Origin: Blastopirellula marina DSM 3645
GTDB lineage: Bacteria > Planctomycetota > Planctomycetia > Pirellulales > Pirellulaceae
Direction: 5' to 3'
NCBI RefSeq assembly: GCF_000153105.1
Contig: NZ_CH672376.1
Span: 392,711 to 456,710, forward strand
Length of the DNA: 64,000 nt
The notes beneath the pieces are model-generated. The model made no database searches, was not told the DNA's origin, and saw only the letters and a list, made by a program, of their open reading frames with translations. The translations under genes were made by a program, and so were the position numbers. Each line of letters opens with the position of its first letter. The stretch's first letter is position 1. Of the stretch, positions 56,881 through 64,000 are shown piece after piece.

Positions 56881-58167
56881 CTACAACGCTTTGCGGTATC
56901 GCTTGGCGCGGCTTTTCAGGCTTTTGGGAGGTTCCGCTTTCGGTTCTTCAGTCACCATGCCGACTTCTTTTTGGCCATCGGGACCAATCGCCGTCGCCGC
57001 CGGACCAGGCCCGGTGTCGACATCGGTTCGCTCATACGGAGCGAAGCCAGGCAACTCGTCGCGGATCAGCAGCTTGTCGATCCGAACTTCGATCCGCGTC
57101 AGCTCATTCCCCTCTTCCGGCGTGACAAAGGTGTACGCGATACCTTCTTTGCCCATGCGGCCGGTGCGGCCGACGCGGTGGACGTAATCGTCCGAGAATT
57201 CGGGAATGTCGTAGTTGATGATGTGCGACACGTCCGAGATATCAATACCGCGGCCAACGACGTCGGTCGCGACCAGCACCCGAAATTTGCTGGCTTTGAA
57301 ATCGGACAATGCCCGGTTGCGAGCGCCTTGCTGCATGTCGCCGTGGATGCAATGGACCAGCTTGGTCTTTTTCGACAACCGTTGCGTGATCCGTTCGGTC
57401 CCTCGCTTGGTCCGGCAAAAGACGATCGCCTTTTGCGGCTGTTCGCGTTTGAGCAGTTCGACCAGCATGTCGAACTTCTTCGAGTGGTCGACGGTAAAGT
57501 AGCGCTGCTCGATCGTCTCGGCCGAGATATTGGTCGGCGAAAAGTCGACCTTCTCGGGGTTGCGCATATAGCGCTGGGCCAGCTTTTCGATCGTCGGCGG
57601 CACCGTGGCGCTCAACAACAACGTTTGGCGTTCTTCGGGGCAGCGACGCAAGATTTTTTCGATATCAGGGCGAAAGCCGATGTCGAGCATCCGGTCCGCT
57701 TCGTCCAGGACGACGGTCCGCAGCATCTCCAACTGAAGCGCCCGGCGGGTCATCAGGTCGATCACGCGGCCGGGAGTGCCGACCACAATGTGGGGAGCCC
57801 GCTTCAGCTTTTCCATTTGCGAACGGAGCGGTTTGCCGCCGTAGACGGCGACCACGTTGATCCGTTGCCCGTGGGTCAGCTTGGCGATTTCGTCACGAAC
57901 TTGAACGGCTAACTCGCGGGTCGGCGTCAGGATCAACGCTTGGGGGTTGCGAGAATTGGGGCCGTGCTCAAGTCGTTCGATAATCGGAATGCCGAACGCG
58001 GCGGTCTTTCCGGTGCCGGTGCGAGCCTGACCCAGCACATCTCTTCCCTCGAGAGCCAAAGGAATGATTGCGGCCTGAATCGGCGAGGGTTGAATATAGC
58101 GAGCCGCTTCGAGCGCGGCCTTCATTTCCACCGACAGAGCCATGTCGGCGTAGTTGATATCAGCCAT
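56881..58167 (-). CDS. DEAD-box RNA helicase
   Basis: A 428-aa ATP-dependent RNA helicase of the RhlE/CshA type. The Q motif is near PSPIQ (27-31), Walker A ARTGTGKT at 48-55, PTRELA, TPGR, LDEADRML, SAT, then in the second RecA domain VFCRTKRG, ATDVVGRGID and HRVGRTGR. The short basic tail ends KSLKSRAKRYRKAL. A start three codons upstream (58176) is possible. Likely roles are ribosome assembly or mRNA turnover. Confidence 0.94.
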   Translation of the reverse strand: MADINYADMALSVEMKAALEAARYIQPSPIQAAIIPLALEGRDVLGQARTGTGKTAAFGIPIIERLEHGPNSRNPQALILTPTRELAVQVRDEIAKLTHGQRINVVAVYGGKPLRSQMEKLKRAPHIVVGTPGRVIDLMTRRALQLEMLRTVVLDEADRMLDIGFRPDIEKILRRCPEERQTLLLSATVPPTIEKLAQRYMRNPEKVDFSPTNISAETIEQRYFTVDHSKKFDMLVELLKREQPQKAIVFCRTKRGTERITQRLSKKTKLVHCIHGDMQQGARNRALSDFKASKFRVLVATDVVGRGIDISDVSHIINYDIPEFSDDYVHRVGRTGRMGKEGIAYTFVTPEEGNELTRIEVRIDKLLIRDELPGFAPYERTDVDTGPGPAATAIGPDGQKEVGMVTEEPKAEPPKSLKSRAKRYRKAL

Positions 58168-58296
58168 CTGGGACAAGGGAAGCTCTATTCAGTCAAGGGC
58201 TGCGTGCTAGAAATATAAGCCCTCTAAGATAATCGAGTAAGCCGCTAGCGACAATCGGCAAAATTCGGCCCATGGGGGCCTAAGTCGTTGAAGCGC

Positions 58297-58349
58297 AAAA
58301 AAATAGGCCGAGCCGTTATCTCGCAAATCGCGGGATAGCGGCCCGGCCT
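58297..58349 (-). terminator. Intrinsic terminator of histone-like gene
   Basis: Read on the minus strand, a long GC-rich stem (58305-58349, about 18 pairs with mismatches) runs into ATTTTTTT. It lies 69 bases past the stop of the histone-like gene. Confidence 0.85.
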
Positions 58350-58417
58350 GTCTCGTCGTAACGGGCAATTCCCGGGTGGGAATCAGCTAATCGGCTAGGC
58401 GGCTCGCCGCCGCAGCG

Positions 58418-58666
58418 TTAGCTAGGGGTCGCCGGGGTAGCCGGAGCTTTCGCCTTCTTTTTGGCGGCTTTCTTCGGCGACTTTTTGGCGACCTTTTTCG
58501 TGGCGGCCTTCTTCGGCGACTTTTTGACGACCTTTTTGGCCGGAGCCTTCTTGGGCGACTTCTTCACCGCTTTCTTGGCGACCTTTTTGGCGGGCGCTTT
58601 TTTCGGTGACTTCTTGGCGACCTTTTTGGCGGCCTTCTTCGGTGCAGCTTTCTTCTTGGTTGCCAT
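58418..58666 (-). CDS. Histone H1-like Lys/Ala/Pro-rich protein
   Basis: An 82-aa basic protein made of repeated KKSPKKAPAKK-type units, about half lysine, ending APATPATPS. It resembles the C-terminal tail of eukaryotic H1 and the bacterial AlgP/Hc-type nucleoid proteins and would bind DNA non-specifically, in line with the condensed nucleoid of planctomycetes. The repeats make the DNA itself internally repetitive. It has its own intrinsic terminator. Confidence 0.88.
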   Translation of the reverse strand: MATKKKAAPKKAAKKVAKKSPKKAPAKKVAKKAVKKSPKKAPAKKVVKKSPKKAATKKVAKKSPKKAAKKKAKAPATPATPS

Positions 58667-59171
58667 CTCCGTGGCTCCTCAAGTGGTAGCGCCCATCTTC
58701 TGTAGTGAACTGCTCCTTGGGCGCTAGGTAGGGGGAGCAATTCGAAGTTTCAAATAAACGAATCGAAGCGACCGGCAGTTGGCTTGGGCCGTCCGTCCCA
58801 CGGCGCCGCGATTCGATCAATCATCTTGAGGGGGGATTTTGCTCAGTGGTTCCGCGCTGAGCGTTTCTACTCGCTGACTTTTTGCGACGCGTTTCTGGTC
58901 GATCGCTTGTGCAGTTTGCGATCCTGAAAAATGCGTTACCTCAGCGTGTCCGCGCATTGAAGCAATTTCGCCTCTTTATCGTCAAGGTGAATTATCGTAC
59001 TTGGCTTACGAATTGTTCAGAAAATCCACTTCAACCGACGCCGAACGTGCAACTTTCAACAAAGAACATGCTTCGCGGTACTCGCATTCGGTGGTCGTAG
59101 CCCAGTCGAGATCGAACTACACTAAATAAATCGTTTCTTTCCACTCGCGTCGTTTTTCCCTCGCAGCATTC
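58667..59171. other. Intergenic region without recognised gene
   Basis: About 500 bases between the divergent histone-like gene and the 518-aa protein gene. It should contain both promoters. A 72-codon open frame on the plus strand has no supporting features. Confidence 0.4.
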
Positions 59172-60728
59172 ATGTCGGACCGGCTTAACGAATTCCTCTT
59201 ACAACTTTCCGGTGCGCTTCCCGACAACGGACCAAGTAGCGGAGATCCACATCGCTTTCATTGGATCGCGGCCGCGGACGAGCTCGAAATCAGCGCCATT
59301 TTGATGGCGCTGGAGCACCTGCCGGACGACTTCCCCCGCGAGCGCCGCACCTATCTCGACACCGCGCTCAACCTGGTTACGCTGCGGCTGCGCGAAGATC
59401 CCGATTTGCCGCTCGAGCTGATTCCGCGGATCGCCGCCCTTTATCGCCGCTGGGGCGCCGAACATCCGCTGCGGCATTTGTTGCTCCCCTGGCTTACCGC
59501 CAATGGGACGATTGAAGCGCTCACTCAGTTCGCCGACCTGATCGCCGACGATCCGCCCAATCGCACCGCCGCCGCCGCAGTCGGCTTTGCGCCGCTGATG
59601 CGACACGCCGATTTCAACGCCGAGGCCCTCTATCCGCGGTTGCTCGACTCGCTGCAGCATCTCAGCGTCGCCGCGTTGGTTTTGGACCTCTCCAACTTTT
59701 TGTTTCGCACCGGTCGCTTGGCGACGCACCCGGCGGCCGACGTCAGCGGTCAGCTGATCGAACTGCTGGGCGGCATCACGACGCGGCTCGGAAAAATGGA
59801 AGAAACGAGCGAGCTGACTCCCGAAAAACTCCAAGTGATGCGGGCCCAAGTCTCCGAAGGGGTCGCGATGGCGGTCGCTTTGTGCGACGCATTAGCCCTG
59901 ATCGATGACAAAAACGCGATCGGCAAGCTCAATCAGGTCCTGCAGTTGAGCCATCGGCAGTTGCAATGCGAAGCGGCCGCCGCATTGGCGCGCATGGGGG
60001 TCGAAGAGGGAACCAAGCATCTGGCCGAGATGGCCAAGCACCCGGTCGCGCGTCTGCGAGCGTTAAAATTTGCCGAAGAGATCGACCAACTGGAGTCGAT
60101 CGACGAAGAGTGGAAGTCTCCGGTCGCTCGCGCCGAGGGAGAATTGGCCCTCTGGCTGTCGCAAGAGACGCAATTTGGTCTGCCGCCGCATGAGCTCGAA
60201 CTGGTTGACCAACGCGAGCTGGCCTGGCCCGGCTTTGATGATCCGCAGACTTGCTATCTGTTCAAGTACGCGTTTCACATGCCGGCCGGCAGTTTCCGCT
60301 CGCTGGGAATGGTTGGCCCGCTGACGCACAGCTTCGCCGCCGATCTGACTCCTTGGAAGCCGGAAGACGCGTATGCGGCTTTCGCCGGTTGGCAGTCGGA
60401 GCATCAAGATATTTTTGAATCTGAACCCGCCGAATGGCAAGACGCCCAAAAGCAACTGGCCGATTCGCTGGCGGCCCGTTTGCAGTCGGAAGGGTACGAA
60501 ATCATCCAGATCATCAAGCTCGGCTACTTCTTCAGCGACGTTCGCCTGATCGCCGTCGTACGGCAAGTGGTCGGCGCCCTGCCAGGCGTCGCCGTCGCCG
60601 ATGTGCGAACGACGACGTTCTACAGTAGCGAAGGAACCGATCGCCCGATCGGCCCCCACGAAGCCTACATGATGCACAAAGGGCGAGAGCTGCTCGCGTC
60701 GTTTAACCCCAACACGTTTGGGATGTAA
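59172..60728 (+). CDS. Hypothetical HEAT-like helical protein
   Basis: A 518-aa cytoplasmic protein. The first 310 residues are helical and HEAT/ARM-like, with a clear pair around QLQCEAAAALARMGVEEG. The last 200 form a compact mixed domain (FKYAFHMPAGSFRSLGMVGP, then DVRLIAVVRQVVG). No signal peptide and no enzyme motif. It is a single gene. I do not recognise the family. Confidence 0.75.
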   Translation: MSDRLNEFLLQLSGALPDNGPSSGDPHRFHWIAAADELEISAILMALEHLPDDFPRERRTYLDTALNLVTLRLREDPDLPLELIPRIAALYRRWGAEHPLRHLLLPWLTANGTIEALTQFADLIADDPPNRTAAAAVGFAPLMRHADFNAEALYPRLLDSLQHLSVAALVLDLSNFLFRTGRLATHPAADVSGQLIELLGGITTRLGKMEETSELTPEKLQVMRAQVSEGVAMAVALCDALALIDDKNAIGKLNQVLQLSHRQLQCEAAAALARMGVEEGTKHLAEMAKHPVARLRALKFAEEIDQLESIDEEWKSPVARAEGELALWLSQETQFGLPPHELELVDQRELAWPGFDDPQTCYLFKYAFHMPAGSFRSLGMVGPLTHSFAADLTPWKPEDAYAAFAGWQSEHQDIFESEPAEWQDAQKQLADSLAARLQSEGYEIIQIIKLGYFFSDVRLIAVVRQVVGALPGVAVADVRTTTFYSSEGTDRPIGPHEAYMMHKGRELLASFNPNTFGM

Positions 60729-60899
60729 CCGTCACGTGGTTCGCTCAGAGCCGTAGGGTCTGCTGTGCGGACCAAGAGCGGGACGACGTTTCGTGCCGCA
60801 AAAAACTAGCGATCCCCATCCAAGAGCGGTACGCTAAAGGCAGGCCATTGGGCTCGGTTTCCTCTATGCTTCTCATCCTCACAATCGAGGAGAAGTCTC

Positions 60900-61445
60900 A
60901 TGACGATCTTTTTACGAATCGGCGTGGCATTGTTCGCAGCGCCAATCTTAATGGTGTTGGTTGGTTTGATATTGTCATCCAACGCCGCGCCATCCCTGGG
61001 CGATCCCCTTTCCGAATCGGAGGCGCAATACGCAACTTCCCGGGCGCTCATGGAAGTGGAGCGAAACGTCTATAGCCATCGCGACGCCGATGATCGCGTC
61101 CCCGGTGAGACGCTGGCCGAGATCGTCGCCAATCTCGAGAACTTTGGCGCCAAGTTTGAAGAAGATCAGGTCGACCTGTTGCATCAAGGGATCGACGGTT
61201 GGGGCCAACCGCTGATCTTGGAAAAGCAGAGCGAATCGAAATGGGTGCTGCGCAGCCGCGGCGCTAACGGCATCGACGACCAGGGCCAACTCGACGATAT
61301 CCAGCGCGAGTTCAATCTGGCGCCATATAGCGAATCAGAGACCGATCCAGGCCCCTGCGGTTGCCGCAGTCGTGAGCCAGAAGCGGTCTCGTCCGGCGAT
61401 CCCAATGGACCACAGCCAACGCCGGCGGTAAAAGCGGAAGCGTAG
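60900..61445 (+). CDS. Membrane-anchored protein with GspG-like C-terminus
   Basis: A 181-aa protein. A GAGGAG site 8 bases before the ATG supports the start. An N-terminal hydrophobic segment (ALFAAPILMVLVGLIL) anchors it. Residues 95-140 (GIDGWGQPLIL, WVLRSRGANGIDDQGQLDDI) look like the C-terminal loop of major pseudopilins of the GspG type, but the prepilin leader is missing. The tail has CGCRS and is Pro-rich. Function unknown. Confidence 0.75.
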   Translation: MTIFLRIGVALFAAPILMVLVGLILSSNAAPSLGDPLSESEAQYATSRALMEVERNVYSHRDADDRVPGETLAEIVANLENFGAKFEEDQVDLLHQGIDGWGQPLILEKQSESKWVLRSRGANGIDDQGQLDDIQREFNLAPYSESETDPGPCGCRSREPEAVSSGDPNGPQPTPAVKAEA

Positions 61446-61536
61446 TCGTCGCTCGGCTTGGCCGATCTCTACGGATGCATCTAGACGCACCCTGCGCCGC
61501 GAGATTCGCGCGTTGGGATGGTCCGCACGGCAGATC

Positions 61537-62076
61537 TTACGCCGGGGGCGGCGGCGTGGAGCGCCGATGAATGAAAACGGCGAATTTGGCGCCGGCGTAG
61601 CCGAGCGCTAGTGCGAATAACAGATGGCCGGTGGTCATGAACGTTTCGCGATCGATCGATTCCCGGGGAGCGCCTGGACTTACTCCAGCCCCCAGAAACC
61701 CGCCGCTCAACGCCGTCGGAGTTTTTGGCTTCGGTATCTCCTTCCCTGAAAATACATTGACCCAAGTGATTTTAACCATGGCTTGAAACAAAGGTTTGTG
61801 CAGATACGAAGAGGGCAGCCGACTTTCATAGGGATCCAACTCTCGTTCACCGCCAGACCAGACGAGGACTCCATAACAGATGGCTGGAATCACGACCCCA
61901 ATCGCATACGCGCGCTCGCTGCCGTCGCCAACAAAGGCGACGATCGCCAGCCCTATTAACAGCACCATGGCCAGAAACATCAAAGCCGACGCCAACCATC
62001 CGCCGGCGCTCAGCGCGACCAAGCCGAGTCCGGCGATGAATACCACCACCATCAGTTCACGCAGGGAATAGGACAT
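61537..62076 (-). CDS. Polytopic membrane protein
   Basis: A 179-aa protein with three to four hydrophobic N-terminal helices (MVVVFIAGLGLVALSAGGWL, FLAMVLLIGLAIVAFVG) and one near the C-terminus. It starts SYSLRELMVVV, like many small planctomycete membrane proteins. I chose the ATG at 62076; the open frame runs to 62115. It lies 54 bases downstream of the cupredoxin-like gene. Function unknown. Confidence 0.65.
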   Translation of the reverse strand: MSYSLRELMVVVFIAGLGLVALSAGGWLASALMFLAMVLLIGLAIVAFVGDGSERAYAIGVVIPAICYGVLVWSGGERELDPYESRLPSSYLHKPLFQAMVKITWVNVFSGKEIPKPKTPTALSGGFLGAGVSPGAPRESIDRETFMTTGHLLFALALGYAGAKFAVFIHRRSTPPPPA

Positions 62077-62130
62077 CGGTGATGCTTTGCGGTAGGAGAA
62101 GAGGAGGGCAGGCACGGCCCAACGCTCACG

Positions 62131-62886
62131 CTATTTCAAGTGTTTCGCTTGGACGAGGATCTCGCCCAGGTCGGTCACCTTGTCGGGCTCGATCGTGATC
62201 TGGCATTGTCCGCGGCGGTTGGTTGTTACTTCGCCGATTTTCAGGCCGGTTAGGTATCCGTTCGGTTCGTGCCAGAAAGCGAAAGTCCAAGTTCCGGCCG
62301 GCAGATTTTCGATCGTGAAGGTTCCATCGGCGGCGGTTGCCGCTGCGTAGGGGGAATCACGGATCAGCAGCCACGATCGCATCCAGGGATGAATCGAGCA
62401 TGAGACCGGCATCGGGACTGGTTCTTGGTCTTCAAACGTGTGGATTTGGACGACGCCGGGAGTAACCAGCGCGTTGATCGTCTTATTGAAGCCGTCGATT
62501 CGATAGTTGTGCGCGATCGGATCCCTATTGCGGAAATGAACCGGGCGTGCGGTCCAGATGACCTGCAGACGCGGCACAAAGACGCAGGCCAGATTGTCCA
62601 GAAAGATCGGCGCTCCGACCAGTTTCTGATAATCGGGATGCGGCAGCGGAGCGATCTCATCGCGATTGGGCGCGATCCAAATCGCGACGTTTTTCAATTC
62701 CCCCTTCGGGCCTACCAACAGCGTTTCGTCCAAGATGGGGCCGCCGCCGCAAACGCCAGCCGGAAACTGCACTGCCGGCGGAAGTACTTTGCCTTGAACC
62801 ACAAACTTGCCGGTCAGCGTCCCCCACTCAGCAGCTTGAGCTTGCGCCAGGGGAATCGCAGCGGCAGTCAACAGCAGGGCCAACAA
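62131..62886 (-). CDS. Exported cupredoxin-like/transthyretin-like protein
   Basis: A 251-aa exported protein. It seems to use a TTG start at 62886, since no ATG precedes the signal peptide (LALLLTAAAIPLAQAQAAEW). A cupredoxin-like fold is suggested by FRNRDPIAHNYRI (His ligand) and SCSIHPWM (Cys, His and Met in type 1 copper spacing). A short carboxypeptidase-regulatory-like beta domain follows (ADGTFTIENLPAGTWTFAFW). It could carry electrons or bind copper in the periplasm. No partner enzyme is adjacent. Confidence 0.8.
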   Translation of the reverse strand: MLALLLTAAAIPLAQAQAAEWGTLTGKFVVQGKVLPPAVQFPAGVCGGGPILDETLLVGPKGELKNVAIWIAPNRDEIAPLPHPDYQKLVGAPIFLDNLACVFVPRLQVIWTARPVHFRNRDPIAHNYRIDGFNKTINALVTPGVVQIHTFEDQEPVPMPVSCSIHPWMRSWLLIRDSPYAAATAADGTFTIENLPAGTWTFAFWHEPNGYLTGLKIGEVTTNRRGQCQITIEPDKVTDLGEILVQAKHLK

Positions 62887-63042
62887 TTTCGCGCAAGTAT
62901 CGATGGCAGTCTCCTTGATCGAAAACGAATCGCCAAGCGATGGCGAAGGGGTATCGTCAATCTAGTGGAGCGTCATGGCGGAGGCAATTTTTTGGGGAAT
63001 GCGCCTGTCCATGCGTCGCCCACAGCGGGCAAAGATTCTCCT

Positions 63043-63235
63043 TTGACAAAGCGCACGGATCCATGGTCGATTGCCGTGCAGCAAGATAGAGGGCAAACGA
63101 ACGTGCCGGGCTTGGAGCAGAACGCCAAGCGGGTTTGTGAGAATTCAGGTGGCTACAGGCCGCGCCATGTCTCACCGTCTCCGCATCCGCTCTGGCTGAG
63201 TCGTCTTGCAGAAAAAACTCGTAGCGGTCCGGTCC
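63043..63235 (+). repeat. Dispersed intergenic repeat, copy at 63 kb
   Basis: Blocks TTGACAAAGCGCACG, CATGGTCGATTGCCGTGC and CGTAGCGGTCCGGTCC occur in the same order and similar spacing as at 27545-27683 (opposite strand). It also carries CATGTCTCACCGTCT shared with 1891-1912. The 62887-63273 gap has no supported gene. Confidence 0.65.
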
Positions 63236-63273
63236 TACGTCCGTGATTTCCGTCGCCGAGCGGACGACCCCGC

Positions 63274-64000
63274 TTAGCGCGGGATCGTGTTCGCCTGGTT
63301 GTTGCGCGGGGCCCGGCCGATCGGGACGTTTTGGGCGCCGCCGCGTTGTTGCTGCATGCCGAATTGTTGTTGTCCCGGCGCGGTGGCGATCTCGGGTTTT
63401 TCGACCACTTTTTGCCAGCCGGAGGGGAGCGTCGGTTCGTAGAACGAGCGGCGGAACAGGTTCAGCTGCTGCACGTTGAGCGCGAAATCGCCTTGGGCGA
63501 AGGTTTTGCGGTCTTTGAACTCATACGCGGTGCGGGTATGGACCGGCGGCTGGGCGTAGGGGTTCCAGTTGCGATCGAAAACTTGGATCGCCAGCGGTAG
63601 GAACTCGGCCTGATCGATCACGATTTCGACATGGTGGAAGTTTTGCGAGTCTTCGAGATACTTCGGCCAAGCTTCGAGCCAGTATTGGGTTTCGTTGCCC
63701 GGCGGCGTGGTGACGCGGAGCCAGTAACGCGCGTTGATCTCGGCCTTGTTGGCGCCAAACATAAACGGCAGCGGACCATGCTTGATCGCTTTGCCTTGCT
63801 GTTCGGGGGGCAACTGACGTTCGATCAGTTGTTTCTTCGGCGCGTTGTACTCGAAGATCGATTTGCCGTCGCAGACCCAATGTTCCAGAAAGTCGCCGGG
63901 GACCGGTTGGTAGGTCGGCTGACCGCCGGGTTGCTGCGGCGCTCGATATTCGTCGAGCTTGGTCAGCTGAAAACTTCCCTTATCGGGATTTTCGTATTTT
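63274..64000 (-). CDS. TIGR03009-like exported protein (5' part beyond window)
   Basis: The frame is open from the stop at 63274 to the window end, so about 241 C-terminal residues are present and the start is missing. Motifs HWVCDGKSIFEYN, GPLPFMFGANKAEINARYWL and VQVFDRNWNPYA-like phrases resemble the planctomycete TIGR03009 family, which has a LolA-like, lipoprotein-carrier-type fold. The tail is Gln-rich and low complexity (GQQQFGMQQQRGG). Role unknown. Confidence 0.75.
   Translation of the reverse strand, partial: KYENPDKGSFQLTKLDEYRAPQQPGGQPTYQPVPGDFLEHWVCDGKSIFEYNAPKKQLIERQLPPEQQGKAIKHGPLPFMFGANKAEINARYWLRVTTPPGNETQYWLEAWPKYLEDSQNFHHVEIVIDQAEFLPLAIQVFDRNWNPYAQPPVHTRTAYEFKDRKTFAQGDFALNVQQLNLFRRSFYEPTLPSGWQKVVEKPEIATAPGQQQFGMQQQRGGAQNVPIGRAPRNNQANTIPR

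Noticed and set aside
58418-58666. Internal direct repeats considered as a CRISPR array
   Set aside because: They encode the KKSPKKAPAKK units of the histone-like protein; no spacers.

Overview
The window looks like chromosomal DNA from a planctomycete of the Pirellulaceae type (Blastopirellula/Bremerella-like). This is inferred from the gene families, not from a database match. The signs are five DUF1559 pseudopilin-like proteins with an [16 protein letters not shown] leader, four of them next to a small lipoprotein; a sulfatase; a membrane Ser/Thr kinase; an anti-sigma-like EF-hand protein; an ECF sigma/FecR pair; a lysine/alanine/proline-rich histone H1-like protein; and a TIGR03009-like protein. 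Base composition is moderately GC-rich, codon use looks even, and genes lie on both strands in short operons. I saw no rRNA, tRNA, CRISPR array, transposase or integrase.

Layout. 0-2 kb: a DnaB-N/RepA-like ATPase flanked by inverted REP-like repeats. 2-5.5 kb: sulfatase, two small conserved proteins and an AraC regulator. 5.8-8.9 kb: pseudopilin, lipoprotein, TlpA-like thioredoxin and a CPCC zinc protein. 9-15 kb: an RND/MMPL exporter convergent with a 1102-aa fusion of fatty-acyl-AMP ligase, acyl carrier protein and alpha-oxoamine synthase. 15-20 kb: YjbQ and two pseudopilin/lipoprotein units with duplicated leader regions. 20-22.6 kb: a two-gene sugar-acid module (FAH-family dehydratase plus ketoglutarate-semialdehyde dehydrogenase). 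23-27.3 kb: NTase-HD protein, SpoVG with a built-in zinc ribbon, ispE and a DUF368 lipid-carrier translocase. 27.7-31.5 kb: exported proteins of unknown role.

32-37 kb: miaB, a housekeeping-type sigma-70 factor and a membrane EF-hand protein with an anti-sigma-like N-terminus. 37-46.6 kb: a secretin-N-domain protein, then (minus strand) an ABC exporter with an accessory protein and a Ser/Thr kinase. 47-48 kb: a lone pseudopilin. 48.4-50 kb: folC. 50-55.4 kb: ECF sigma, FecR-like regulator, pseudopilin, lipoprotein and a Tat-exported FAD oxidoreductase in one direction. 55.4-64 kb: a hypothetical protein, a DEAD-box helicase, the histone-like protein, hypotheticals, a cupredoxin-like protein and a TIGR03009-like gene cut by the window edge.

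The best candidates for undescribed biology are the FAAL-ACP-oxoamine synthase fusion (a possible single-chain start of sphingoid-like lipid synthesis beside a lipid-type exporter), the regulated ECF/FecR/pseudopilin/lipoprotein/oxidoreductase locus, and the duplicated pseudopilin leaders, which keep a hairpin at the same place with different stem sequences.
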